DNA from: Lysobacter sp. MMG2
GTDB taxonomy: Bacteria > Pseudomonadota > Gammaproteobacteria > Xanthomonadales > Xanthomonadaceae
NCBI RefSeq assembly: GCF_016735495.2
Contig: NZ_JAERQY020000001.1
Location: 620,001-684,000 of the forward strand
DNA length: 64,000 bases
Reading direction: 5' to 3'
The notes under the pieces are model-generated. The model was not told the DNA's origin and ran no database searches. It worked only from the letters and a program-made list of their open reading frames with translations. The translations under genes and the position numbers were made by a program. Below, one piece after another: positions 36,400 through 47,698 of this stretch; the stretch's first letter is position 1; the number at the start of each line of letters is the position of its first letter.

Positions 36400-39351
36400 A
36401 TGGAATCTCGCAAGGGAAAACCGAACTTCGCTTTCAACAAGCATCCTCTGGCAAGCATCATCGGCGTGTTCTTCCTCAACAGTAGTCCGGCGGCGTACGC
36501 CCAGGCCTGCATCGTTTCTTCGACGTCAGGCACCGACGTCCCGGCCACCGCGTCCTGTACGGCTGGGCAGATGGTCCTATTTGCCAGCGGAAGGGGCAGC
36601 AGCATCACCGGCGCTCCCGGCATTGCGCTGGCGACCTCTGGTCCATCAAGAGCCACCGTTCGTGCTCAAGAGGAAGGAGCATTGACGCTCGATGGAGGAT
36701 CGGTCACCTCCAGCGGAAATTCGGCTATCGCAGTCAGTACCCAGTCGCTTGCGCATGCGTCGCTCAGGAATGTAGTCATCACCTCGACGGGAGATTCCAC
36801 AGCAGGTCCGACTGGCGGCGTCTTGTCCGAGACTGGATCCACTGCACGCCTGATCGGCGGGTCTGTCAGTTACACCGGCACCAACGGAAACGCTGTGAAT
36901 GTCTTCAGCGAGGCATCGGATGCGGCGGAGTCCGTCGTAACGCTGGAAGGAACCACCGTCACGGCCAACGGGCTCGGTGCATGGGGCATCAATTTGCAAG
37001 GTGGCAAGGCGGTGGTGCGCGATACCACCATCAATACGCGGGGCGAGATCGCCGACGGCATCCACCTGACCGACCATTTCGCCAGGTACGACGACGGGTC
37101 CACGCTGGTTCTGGAGGGCAACAACACCATCGTGACGGATGGGGTGCAAGCCAATGGCATCGCCATCAGTGGCGGCGCCCAGCTGACCATCGATGGCACC
37201 ACCAATCGTCTGCCCGACACCACCGTGAAGGGGAGGCGAAGCGCGGTGCTATACGCGGATCAGGTAAGCGCGCCAGTGGGCGCCGTCTCCCTGATTACCG
37301 TTCAGAACGGCACCCGGATAACCAACGGCGGCAGCTACGAAGGGACGATCGGTGTACGGGCGAAGGACGGTGCCCGGGTTTCGCTGATGTCGGGAACGGT
37401 CGTCAGCATGTCGGGGACCTCGGTGGAAGGCGTACGCGCCGACAACTTGGGCAGCCGGATCTCGGTTGATCACAGCCAGATCGAAGTCGCCGGCTCCGGA
37501 GCACAGGGCGCCCGCCTGGAAAACGAAGGCCGGCTGGAATTGAACGCGAGCACGCTCCAGGCCAGCGGAACGGACGCCACGGCATTGCGCATGATTGGCG
37601 TGAGCACCCAACTGGTGAACACCGCCACGCTCGATGCCAGCACCCTGACCAGCACCGACGGGCCGACGATCAGCGTTCTCGGCGGCGATGCCACTGTCGC
37701 GGCGACAGACTCGGAGATCACCAACAGCCGCAATGGCATCGTCCTGTCGAGCACACAGGACAGCATCGTGAGGCTCAATGCGGTCAACTCGTCCATCCGC
37801 GGCACCGTCCAGACGGAGGCAGGCAGCCGGGCGACACTCGCGTTGGACGCCACAAGCCTGTGGAGCCTCACTGGCAACTCCAGCCTGACCACCCTGACCA
37901 ATGAAGGCACGATCGCCTTCACCGCTCCCGCGGCAAGCGGCTTCAAGACCCTGGTGACCACGGGCAATTACGCCGGCGACGGGCTGATCGTGCTGAACAC
38001 TCAGCTCGGCGACGACAGTTCGCCCAGTGACAAGTTGATCGTGAAAGGCGACACCAGCGGCGACGGCCGGCTGCGCGTTCTCAATGCAGGCGGCGCAGGC
38101 GCGGCTACTGCACAGGGCATCGAGGTCGTCCAGGTGGACGGCACGTCCACGGGCACCTTTGCGCTCGACGGCCGCGCCGTGGCCGGTGCGTACGAGTACC
38201 GGCTGCACCAGGGCGGCAACGCGGCCGCGGGCGGCGATCCCACCGATGGCAACTGGTATCTCCGATCGGAAGCGACCCCTCCTGTTCCGCCCGTTCCGCC
38301 TGTACCGCCCGTGCCTCCAACACCGCCGACGCCGCCCGCACCTCCCGTGCCGCCGGTGACGCCCATCACTCCCACTCCGAGCGGCCCGACCTCCCCCATC
38401 CCGCTCTACAGACCCGAACCCGCGGCCTACCTCGCCAATCAGGCCGCGTCGACCCGCATGTTCAATCACGCCATGCACGATCGCATGGGCGAGCCGAACC
38501 TCGGCCTACACGGCGCCGATGGCCGCACGTCAGCGGCCTGGGTGCGCGTCACGCGGAACCAGATGGACGGACGCACCGGCGAGAATCAGCTCGATGCCGG
38601 CACGGACACTTCGGCGCTGCAGATCGGCGGGGAGATCGCACGCTGGAACGATGACAGCCGTTTCCATCTCGGCCTGATGGGCGGCACCGGACGCGCCGAA
38701 ACCCGCGTGACCTCCACCGCGCTGACATCCGCCGCCAAGGGCAAGGTGATCGGCTACAGCCTGGGCCTGTACGGCAGCTGGTTCGCCAACGCGAAGGACT
38801 CCACCGGCCTGTATCTCGACAGCTGGCTGCAGTACGGCCGTTACGACAACAAGGTGCACGGCGACTACCTGGCAGAGGAACGCTACGACTCGCGTGCGCT
38901 GGCGGCATCGGTCGAAGCTGGCTACGCCGCACGTTTGAGCTCCGGCGGGAAGACCGACTTCTACATCGAACCGCAGGCGCAGGCGATCTTCAACGACTAC
39001 TCCGCCTCGCGGCATGTCGAGAACAACGGCACCGTCATCGATCAGGTCAAGGCCGGCGGTTGGACCACCCGAGTCGGTGTGCGCTTCTACGGCCATGCCG
39101 CAGACGCGGACGCCAACCTCGTGCAGCCCTTCGTCACCCTCAACTGGTGGCGCGACAGCGATGCACATGCCATGTCGTTCAACGACACCAGGCTGGCGCT
39201 GCAACTGCCGCGCGACCGCTACGACGCCAAGCTGGGCGCGCAGGCGCAGCTCGGCGGCGGCTGGACGGGCTGGGGCGACCTGGGCCTCACCTACGGCGCC
39301 GGCGATTACCGCGATGTCGCGGGCCAACTCGGCCTGAACTATCGCTGGTAA
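36400..39351 (+). CDS. Type V autotransporter with repetitive passenger
   Basis: The 983-residue protein has a long N-terminal signal region (residues 1-35) with a charged start (MESRKGKPNFAFNKH) ahead of the hydrophobic core and an AYA cleavage site. The passenger (about 36-620) is rich in Ser, Thr and Gly with beta-helix-like repeats (SGNSAIAVSTQSLAHASLRN). A Pro linker with PVPPVPP repeats (about 626-665) leads to a 12-stranded autotransporter barrel ending in aromatic YRW. ATG 36400 has AAGG 8 bases upstream. Cell adhesion or biofilm roles are usual for such proteins, but no catalytic motif is visible. Base composition of the passenger is lower in GC than neighbouring genes. Terminators isolate it on both sides. 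Confidence 0.92.
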   Translation: MESRKGKPNFAFNKHPLASIIGVFFLNSSPAAYAQACIVSSTSGTDVPATASCTAGQMVLFASGRGSSITGAPGIALATSGPSRATVRAQEEGALTLDGGSVTSSGNSAIAVSTQSLAHASLRNVVITSTGDSTAGPTGGVLSETGSTARLIGGSVSYTGTNGNAVNVFSEASDAAESVVTLEGTTVTANGLGAWGINLQGGKAVVRDTTINTRGEIADGIHLTDHFARYDDGSTLVLEGNNTIVTDGVQANGIAISGGAQLTIDGTTNRLPDTTVKGRRSAVLYADQVSAPVGAVSLITVQNGTRITNGGSYEGTIGVRAKDGARVSLMSGTVVSMSGTSVEGVRADNLGSRISVDHSQIEVAGSGAQGARLENEGRLELNASTLQASGTDATALRMIGVSTQLVNTATLDASTLTSTDGPTISVLGGDATVAATDSEITNSRNGIVLSSTQDSIVRLNAVNSSIRGTVQTEAGSRATLALDATSLWSLTGNSSLTTLTNEGTIAFTAPAASGFKTLVTTGNYAGDGLIVLNTQLGDDSSPSDKLIVKGDTSGDGRLRVLNAGGAGAATAQGIEVVQVDGTSTGTFALDGRAVAGAYEYRLHQGGNAAAGGDPTDGNWYLRSEATPPVPPVPPVPPVPPTPPTPPAPPVPPVTPITPTPSGPTSPIPLYRPEPAAYLANQAASTRMFNHAMHDRMGEPNLGLHGADGRTSAAWVRVTRNQMDGRTGENQLDAGTDTSALQIGGEIARWNDDSRFHLGLMGGTGRAETRVTSTALTSAAKGKVIGYSLGLYGSWFANAKDSTGLYLDSWLQYGRYDNKVHGDYLAEERYDSRALAASVEAGYAARLSSGGKTDFYIEPQAQAIFNDYSASRHVENNGTVIDQVKAGGWTTRVGVRFYGHAADADANLVQPFVTLNWWRDSDAHAMSFNDTRLALQLPRDRYDAKLGAQAQLGGGWTGWGDLGLTYGAGDYRDVAGQLGLNYRW

Positions 39352-39374
39352 GCCCGTCACCAGTGGCGATCGCG

Positions 39375-39406
39375 AAGCCACCCCGGGCATACCGGGGTGG
39401 CTTTTT
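39375..39406 (+). terminator. Intrinsic terminator after the autotransporter
   Basis: Arms AAGCCACCCCGG and CCGGGGTGGCTT (12 bases, perfect) have loop GCATA and lead into TTTTT. On the minus strand it could also serve the convergent rlmH. Confidence 0.93.
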
Positions 39407-39427
39407 CATTCCAGGGGAACGGCGCCC

Positions 39428-39898
39428 TCAGGCGCGGTGATACGGATGATTCGCCAGCAACGCAGCCGCGCGATACAGCTGTTCGGCGAGCACCAGCCGC
39501 ACCAGCATGTGCGGCAGCGTCAGCGGGCCGAGCGACCAGGATTCATCGCCGCGCGCGATCACGTCGGGCGCATGGCCTTCGGGCCCGCCGATCAGGAACG
39601 CGAGGTCGCGACCCTGCGCGCGCCAATGTTCGAGCCGCTGCGAGAGCTGTTCCGACGACCATGTGCGTCCGCGTCCATCCAGCGTGACCACCAGCGCGTT
39701 CTTAGGCAACGCGGCGATCACGCGGGCCCCTTCGTCGGTTGTTGCGCGCACGGCGTCGCGGCCCTTGCCGCGCAGGCCGGGCTCGATCTCCACCAGTTCC
39801 AGCGGCAGCCAGTGCGACAGCCGCTTCTGGTACTCGCCGAATCCCTCGGCCACCCAGCGCGGTGCGCGCTCGCCCACGGCGATCAGTTTCGCTTTCAT
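39428..39898 (-). CDS. rlmH: 23S rRNA (pseudouridine1915-N3)-methyltransferase RlmH
   Basis: RlmH methylates pseudouridine 1915 of helix 69 in the assembled 70S ribosome; it is a small SPOUT-family enzyme. The 156-residue protein has the family N terminus MKAKLIAVGERAPRW, then FLIGGPEGHAPDV and LGPLTLPHMLVRLVLAEQLY with the trefoil-knot SAM site, and ends HPYHRA as the family does. ATG 39898 was preferred to GTG 39904. rsfS, its usual neighbour, is separated from it by the oppositely oriented PhoX gene. Confidence 0.95.
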   Translation of the reverse strand: MKAKLIAVGERAPRWVAEGFGEYQKRLSHWLPLELVEIEPGLRGKGRDAVRATTDEGARVIAALPKNALVVTLDGRGRTWSSEQLSQRLEHWRAQGRDLAFLIGGPEGHAPDVIARGDESWSLGPLTLPHMLVRLVLAEQLYRAAALLANHPYHRA

Positions 39899-39948
39899 CG
39901 TCACGATGGTAGCGGCTGCGCGTCACGATGCCGCGCATTGACGCGAGG

Positions 39949-39966
39949 CTGTCATCTTCCGGCCAC
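39949..39966 (+). promoter_or_regulatory. Candidate Pho box upstream of the PhoX-like gene
   Basis: CTGTCAT, four bases (CTTC), then CGGCCAC matches the two 7-base repeats of a PhoB site: the first is perfect and the second matches CTGTCAC at 5 of 7 bases. A possible -10, TAGCGT (39977-39982), lies 10 bases downstream, the spacing expected when a Pho box replaces the -35. Confidence 0.55.
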
Positions 39967-40014
39967 GCCGCACTCCTAGCGTTCGGGCTTCCCCCAGCCC
40001 CGCAGGAGATGCAG

Positions 40015-41559
40015 ATGGATTCGTTCGATCCCTCCCGCCGCCAGGTCCTCAAAGGCAGCGCCGCCGCGATGGCGGTAGGCGCCATCGGCAGCCTGAGCGC
40101 GCTGTACACGCGCCAGGCCATCGCCGGTGGCGATCCGACCCGCCTGGCACCGATTCCCAGCCGCTACGGCCCGCTCGCGCCGTCCATTGATCGCAGCACC
40201 GGCCTGCCACTGCTGCAACTGCCGCGCGGCTTCAGCTACCGCTCCTTCGGCTGGAGCGGCGACCGCATGAGCGATGGCCAACCGTGCCCCGACCGTCATG
40301 ACGGCATGGCCGTGGTCGCCGTGCGCAAACCGGGGCGCGGGCACGACCGTCACCCCGGACGCGGGCACGGTCACGGCCATGAGCTCGTCCTGGTGCGCAA
40401 CCACGAACGCGGCGCCGCCACGCCCATCAACGCACCGGGCATGTACGACAGCGGCGACATCGGCGGTGGCCAGCGCGCCGGCGGCGGCACCACCAACCTG
40501 ATCCACCGCAACGGCGAGTGGCACAGCATGGAAGCCAGCCTGGGCGGCACGCTGGTCAATTGCGCCGGCGGTCCCACGCCGTGGGGCACGTGGCTGACCT
40601 GCGAGGAGATCAAGACCAACGACGCGTCCAGCACCGGACGCCGACACGGCTACGTGTTCGAAGTGCACGCCGATGCGGAGCGCACGAGCGGGCGACCGCT
40701 GGTGGGCCTGGGGCGCTTCAGCCACGAAGCGGTGGCGGTCGATCCGCGCACCGGCATCGTCTATCTCACCGAAGACGACCGGAACAAATCCGGCCTGTAC
40801 CGCTTCATTCCCAACGACCGGGCCGGCCGCTACGGTTCGCTCGAACACGGCGGGCGCCTGCAGGCCGCACGCGTTCGCGGCAAGCGCAACGCCGATCTCA
40901 CCGTGGCGAAGATCGGCGACGAATACGCGCTGGAATGGGTGGACATCACCGATCCGGACCTGGACACCATCGCAGCGCCCGCGGGCTTTCCCGACATCTC
41001 CGCGGGCGAGACGCTCAGCGGCCCGTTCGCGCAGGCGTGGAGCGATGGCGCGCTGCGCATGAGCCGCGGCGAAGGCATCTGGCACAGCTACGGCAAGCTG
41101 TTCATCGTCGACACCAGCACCGGCGTGGACGAACAGGGCCGCCGCGGTCGCGGCAACGGCTCGGTGTGGGTGCTCGACCTGCTCACGCAGCGCATGCGTG
41201 CGCTGTTCGTGAGCGGCCACCAGCTGGCCGCGCACAACCCCGACAACATCACCGTGAGCACGCGCGGCGGCGTGTTGCTGTGCGAGGACGGCGGCGAAAG
41301 TCCGGACGAATACGGTCCCGGCGCGCGTCTGATCGGCCTCACGCGACGCGGGGAGTCGTTCTATTTCTGCAAGAACAACATCGAGCTCACCTCCACGCAG
41401 ATCGCCAACGCCGGCAAGACGATCGCGGAAGGCGACTATCGTGAGAGCGAGTTCTGCGGCGCCTGCTGGGATCCGTGGAGTCGCACGATGTTCGTCAACA
41501 TCCAGACGCCGGGCATCACGTTCGCGATCACGGGACCGTGGGAACGCGGGGATCTGTAA
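40015..41559 (+). CDS. PhoX-family alkaline phosphatase, Tat-exported
   Basis: PhoX enzymes (DUF839) are periplasmic monomeric phosphatases that use calcium and iron to release phosphate from esters. The 514-residue protein begins with a Tat signal (SRRQVLKGSAAAMAVGAIG). The family core is clear: NCAGGPTPWGTWLTCEE with the metal-linked Cys at residue 183, then GRFSHEAVAVDPRTGIVYLTED, IWHSYGKLFIVDTSTG and NPDNITVSTRGGVLLCEDGG. ATG 40015 has AGGAG 6 bases upstream. An unusual His-rich insert lies at residues 108-122 (GHDRHPGRGHGHGHE). A candidate Pho box precedes the gene. It lies inverted between rlmH and rsfS and looks like a lineage-specific insertion. Confidence 0.88.
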   Translation: MDSFDPSRRQVLKGSAAAMAVGAIGSLSALYTRQAIAGGDPTRLAPIPSRYGPLAPSIDRSTGLPLLQLPRGFSYRSFGWSGDRMSDGQPCPDRHDGMAVVAVRKPGRGHDRHPGRGHGHGHELVLVRNHERGAATPINAPGMYDSGDIGGGQRAGGGTTNLIHRNGEWHSMEASLGGTLVNCAGGPTPWGTWLTCEEIKTNDASSTGRRHGYVFEVHADAERTSGRPLVGLGRFSHEAVAVDPRTGIVYLTEDDRNKSGLYRFIPNDRAGRYGSLEHGGRLQAARVRGKRNADLTVAKIGDEYALEWVDITDPDLDTIAAPAGFPDISAGETLSGPFAQAWSDGALRMSRGEGIWHSYGKLFIVDTSTGVDEQGRRGRGNGSVWVLDLLTQRMRALFVSGHQLAAHNPDNITVSTRGGVLLCEDGGESPDEYGPGARLIGLTRRGESFYFCKNNIELTSTQIANAGKTIAEGDYRESEFCGACWDPWSRTMFVNIQTPGITFAITGPWERGDL

Positions 41560-41586
41560 GGCAGTCTTCGCCGATGTGGTCTGAAA

Positions 41587-41624
41587 CCCCTCTCCCGCTC
41601 GCGGGAGAGGGGTCGGGGTGAGGG
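41587..41624. repeat. CCCCTCTCCCGC-type palindrome
   Basis: Perfect 12-base arms CCCCTCTCCCGC and GCGGGAGAGGGG flank TC, followed by TCGGGGTGAGGG. It is nearly identical to the copy at 11721-11759 and lies between convergent phoX-like and rsfS genes. Confidence 0.78.
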
Positions 41625-41674
41625 CGCAGAGCCATCGCGGCGACAGCTCGAGGTCGCCAGTTCGCACCGTGGTC

Positions 41675-41709
41675 CAAAAACACGAACGGCGCCCAAGGGC
41701 GCCGTTCGT
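41675..41709 (-). terminator. Intrinsic terminator after rsfS
   Basis: Arms ACGAACGGCGCC and GGCGCCGTTCGT (12 bases, perfect) flank CAAG at 41682-41709. Reading on the minus strand, GTTTTTGG follows, so it ends the leuS-rsfS unit. Confidence 0.9.
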
Positions 41710-41735
41710 CGTTCAAGCCACGATGTCGCAGCGCC

Positions 41736-42164
41736 TCAGAGGCGCTCTTCCATGTCCGTCTCGACTTCCTCGTCGTCCGCGCCCGGCGGCTGGTCGCCGA
41801 CCGTCCACAGACGTTCCAGTGCATAGAACTCGCGCACGCGCGGCAGCATGACGTGGACCACCACGTCGCCCAGGTCGACCAGCACCCATTCGGCCTCCCG
41901 CTCGCCTTCCACGCCCAGCGGCTGGACGTCGAGCTTCTTGGAGAACTTGACCACTTCGTCGGCGATCGACTTCACGTGGCGGGTCGAGGTGCCCGAAGCG
42001 ATGACCATGTAATCGGTGACGCTGCTCTTGCCGCGCACGTCGATTTCGGTGACATCGCGCGCCTTGAGTTCCTCTACGGCCGCATGCACGGTCTTCAGCA
42101 GGAGGTCCACCGGCGGCGGCGGGTTGGGCAGGCGGGTCTTGATGACTTGCGCTTCGGTACTCAA
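41736..42164 (-). CDS. rsfS: Ribosome silencing factor RsfS
   Basis: RsfS binds ribosomal protein uL14 and keeps the subunits apart during starvation. The 142-residue protein carries the family core LKTVHAAVEELKARDVTEID, GKSSVTDYMVIASGTSTRH and VLVDLGDVVVHVMLPRVREF with the C-terminal YALERLW. The acidic tail (DDEEVETDMEERL) is longer than in E. coli. Start TTG 42164 was chosen because the upstream frame runs inside nadD; no clear Shine-Dalgarno was seen. It follows nadD by 40 bases. Confidence 0.92.
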   Translation of the reverse strand: MSTEAQVIKTRLPNPPPPVDLLLKTVHAAVEELKARDVTEIDVRGKSSVTDYMVIASGTSTRHVKSIADEVVKFSKKLDVQPLGVEGEREAEWVLVDLGDVVVHVMLPRVREFYALERLWTVGDQPPGADDEEVETDMEERL

Positions 42165-42203
42165 GGGGCGTTGGCTCTCTTCTGGCGACTGCGGTGCTTG
42201 GAG

Positions 42204-42209
42204 ATTATA
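42204..42209 (-). promoter_or_regulatory. Perfect TATAAT -10 element ahead of rsfS
   Basis: TATAAT on the minus strand overlaps the nadD stop codon and lies 40 bases before the rsfS start. No clear -35 is present. It could give rsfS independent expression. Confidence 0.4.
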
Positions 42210-42882
42210 ACGAAGCCGGCGTGACGCCCCGGACGCGGTACAGGCCGTGGCGGCGGATGTACTCGGCCACGGTCGCGGGCACGCCGTCTTCCCAGGCCTC
42301 GCCCGCGGCGATGCGCTGGCGCAGCTGCGTCGACGACTCCGGGCGTTCACGCTGCAGCCGGAACACGGCGAATCCACCCGCCGCGCGGCTGTTCAGGTCG
42401 ATGGCCTGGCACCGTCGCGGGCCGATTTCGGCCTCGACCTCCGGCGCCCGCGCGGCCACCGCAACCGCCTCCAGATGCGCTCCCGGACGTGCGACCGCCA
42501 GCAGGTGCGCCAGATCGAACAGCTCGCGCCAGCGATTCCACGTATGCAACTGCAGCAAGGAATCGCCGCCGATCATCCACACCAGCGGAACGTCCGGGCC
42601 GAGTTCCTCGCGCAGGCCGCGCAGCGTGTCGACGGTGTAGGACGGGCCCTCGCGGCGCAGCTCGCGGCGGTCGACCTTCAGGCCCGGCTCGCCCGCGATG
42701 GCCAGGTCGAGCATGCGGGCACGGGCCTGTGCGTCGGCATGGGTGACGTCCTTGTGCGGCGGGTCGGCCGCAGGCACGAGGAAGACCCGCGCCTGAAGCG
42801 CGTCACGCACTTCGCATGCGACGGACAGGTGTCCCGCATGCACGGGATCAAAGGTGCCGCCGTAGTAGACGCGCAGGCCCAT
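42205..42882 (-). CDS. nadD: Nicotinate-nucleotide adenylyltransferase NadD
   Basis: NadD adenylates nicotinate mononucleotide to deamido-NAD in NAD biosynthesis. The 225-residue protein has the nucleotidyltransferase motif GGTFDPVHAGH at the N terminus, then LVPAADPPHKD and WMIGGDSLLQLHTWNRW; the C-terminal SSTQLRQRIAAGE is the equivalent of the ISxTxIR motif. It starts 12 bases after holA and belongs to the leuS-lptE-holA-nadD-rsfS cluster, as in E. coli. Confidence 0.95.
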   Translation of the reverse strand: MGLRVYYGGTFDPVHAGHLSVACEVRDALQARVFLVPAADPPHKDVTHADAQARARMLDLAIAGEPGLKVDRRELRREGPSYTVDTLRGLREELGPDVPLVWMIGGDSLLQLHTWNRWRELFDLAHLLAVARPGAHLEAVAVAARAPEVEAEIGPRRCQAIDLNSRAAGGFAVFRLQRERPESSTQLRQRIAAGEAWEDGVPATVAEYIRRHGLYRVRGVTPASL

Positions 42883-42894
42883 GCGCAGCGCGCG

Positions 42895-43962
42895 TCAGCC
42901 GGCGACCAGGCGCGTGGCGCGCGGTTCGGCCACGGCGAGCAGCAGGCGTTCCAGCGCCAGCCAGGCGTCCGCGGGCTCCTCGCCCAGGCGCGGGCGGCCC
43001 TTGGCGATGCGATCCACGCGACCGGCTTCGGCCACGAACGCGTCCCAGCGCGGCGCGGCATGGCGGGCCAGCGCGCGCTTGTACATCGGCTGCTTGGAAT
43101 CCCAGATGCGCTGCGCCTTGAATTCGGCGACGAGGTTGCCGCCACGTGCCTGCACGCGCGCGAGCGCCGCGGCGCGCTGCAGTTCCATGACGATCATGCC
43201 GAGCAGGCCCGGCACCGCCTCGCCTTCCGCACGCAGGCCGGCGAGCATGCGCGAGACCTGCGCGCCCTGTCCGTTCATCGTTGCGTCGACCAGGCGGAAC
43301 ACGTCGAAGCGCGCGGCGTCGGCGACCAGTTCGGCCATGCGTTCGCGATCCAGCGACTGACCGTCGGACAGCAGCGCGAGCTTGTCGATTTCCTGCGCCG
43401 CCGCGAGCAGGTTGCCCTCGACGCGATCGGCCAGGCTCTGCACGGCTTCGTGGTCGGCACGCAGGCCGCGCGCGCGCAGACGACGTTCGATCCAGTCGGG
43501 CAGTTCGTGCGGCTTGATCTGCCACGCAATCGCGATCTGGCCGATGCGGCCGATCGCCTCGCTCCATTTGCCGCCGTGCTGCTTGCTCCACTCTCCGGCG
43601 GTGATGAGCAGCGTCACGTCCTGCGGCGGATCGGCGCAGAAGTCCGAGATCACTTCCGCGCCTTCCTTGCCGGGCTTTCCGCCAGGCAGGCGCAGTTCGA
43701 CGAGACGGCGGCTGGCGAACAGGCTCGGTGCACGGAACGTGGCGGACAACGCGTTCCAGTCGGGTTCGCGCTGGTTGCCTTCGGCCTCGAACACTTCGCG
43801 CTCGGCGATGCCCGCACGACGTGCGGCGACGCGCACGGCGTCGGCCGCTTCGAGCACGCGCAGCGGCTCGGGGCCGGCGATGAGGTAAGCCGGATGCAGC
43901 GCGGCAGGCTCGGGCCGGTCGAGGCCGAGCTGGGCGACGAGCTGCTCCGGACGCAGTTCCAT
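42895..43962 (-). CDS. holA: DNA polymerase III delta subunit
   Basis: HolA is the clamp-loader subunit that opens the beta clamp. The 355-residue protein begins MELRPEQLVAQL and shows the AAA+-like N-terminal region (PAYLIAGPEPLRVLEAADAV), the central ARLVELRLPGGKPGKEG-type segment and the helical C-terminal collar (MYKRALARHAAPRWD). ATG 43962 overlaps the lptE stop by one base (TGATG), so the two are translationally coupled. Confidence 0.93.
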   Translation of the reverse strand: MELRPEQLVAQLGLDRPEPAALHPAYLIAGPEPLRVLEAADAVRVAARRAGIAEREVFEAEGNQREPDWNALSATFRAPSLFASRRLVELRLPGGKPGKEGAEVISDFCADPPQDVTLLITAGEWSKQHGGKWSEAIGRIGQIAIAWQIKPHELPDWIERRLRARGLRADHEAVQSLADRVEGNLLAAAQEIDKLALLSDGQSLDRERMAELVADAARFDVFRLVDATMNGQGAQVSRMLAGLRAEGEAVPGLLGMIVMELQRAAALARVQARGGNLVAEFKAQRIWDSKQPMYKRALARHAAPRWDAFVAEAGRVDRIAKGRPRLGEEPADAWLALERLLLAVAEPRATRLVAG

Positions 43963-44567
43963 CAAGGGGTGGTCGTGTTGGACGCCGGCGGTGCGGTCTC
44001 GTCGACCGGAGTCGGAGTCGGAGTCGGAGTCGCAGCCGCCGGAGCTGCAGCGGCCTCGGCGGTGGCGCGGCGCGCGACGGCGTCCAGTCGACGCAGCACG
44101 GAGGCGACCATCTCGCGGCGCATTTCACCCTGCAGGATTTCGCGCTCGCCTTCCGTGCCGATGGCCTGCACGGGATTGGACACGTAGTCGCGTGCCAGTT
44201 CGATCGTCTGGCGCGGCACCGGCGTGGTGCCGTCGGCTCGGCGCAGTTCGAACGTCACGGCATAGCGCAGCGAGTACTCCTGCGCGCGGCCGAATTCGTC
44301 GAGGCTGATCGGGCGATCGCCCCATTGCTCGTTGATGAGGTCGAGCACGGTGGCGTCGACCGTCTGCTCGGTGGCGGGCACCGCGCCGGCGCGGGTCAGT
44401 GCCTGCGCGAGCGATTCGGCCAGCGGGCTGTAGCGATCGACCGAGACGACGCGAACCGGGCCGAGGTCCGGCGGCAGTACCAACGCGCTGCGCAGATGGA
44501 AGCCACAGGCCGACAGGGCCAGCACCAGGGCAACGGGGATGGCGCGCTTGAACAGGGATCGGGTCAT
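43962..44567 (-). CDS. lptE: LPS-assembly lipoprotein LptE
   Basis: LptE is the lipoprotein plug of the LptD barrel, which inserts LPS into the outer membrane. The 201-residue precursor has a signal peptide with lipobox LSAC and a lipid-attached Cys followed by Gly (CGFHLR). The mature domain shows the family pattern: GFHLRSALVLPPDLGPVRVV, then YSLRYAVTFELRRADG, then a C-terminal helix. The tail (TPTPTPTPVDETAPP) is Thr/Pro-rich and encoded by a GGAGTC hexamer repeat (44008-44031). No good Shine-Dalgarno sequence lies before ATG 44567. Confidence 0.9.
   Translation of the reverse strand: MTRSLFKRAIPVALVLALSACGFHLRSALVLPPDLGPVRVVSVDRYSPLAESLAQALTRAGAVPATEQTVDATVLDLINEQWGDRPISLDEFGRAQEYSLRYAVTFELRRADGTTPVPRQTIELARDYVSNPVQAIGTEGEREILQGEMRREMVASVLRRLDAVARRATAEAAAAPAAATPTPTPTPVDETAPPASNTTTP
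44008..44031. repeat. GGAGTC hexanucleotide tandem repeat in lptE
   Basis: Four perfect copies of GGAGTC on the plus strand encode the TPTPTP part of the LptE tail on the minus strand. Copy number changes would keep the frame. Confidence 0.8.
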
Positions 44568-44668
44568 GCGGGAAGTCTGGACGAGGCGTCGGCCACCATC
44601 AATAGCGAACGCCTCGCTCTCGTTCAGTGAAACCCCGGCGAGGCCATGGCCGGCATGCTTTTGCCCTA

Positions 44669-44706
44669 GCCCCTGAGTCAGGGGCGGTTCGCGCCGCAGG
44701 CGCGAA
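44669..44706. repeat. Two adjacent hairpins in the leuS-lptE gap
   Basis: GCCCCTGA, G, TCAGGGGC (44669-44685) is followed by TTCGCGCC, GCA, GGCGCGAA (44688-44706). They lie between leuS and lptE. Confidence 0.7.
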
Positions 44707-44735
44707 AGGGCGGGTATGGCACTAGAGGCGCGCGG

Positions 44736-47561
<2,826 letters not shown>

Positions 47562-47698
47562 TCAAGCCTACCGCAGCGCAGCAAGGCCCGCCACGCGAAG
47601 GCCGCGCCATGCCCGATCTGCGCCGCCGGTCGCCTCCGCCGCGCCGGGCCTGTGCTTCAATCGACCGTTCCAGGGGACGAACAATCGGGGAGTCGTAC

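Noticed and set aside
41587-41624. Intrinsic terminator of the PhoX-like gene
   Set aside because: The strong palindrome has no T tract and is a copy of a dispersed repeat, so it was listed as a repeat.
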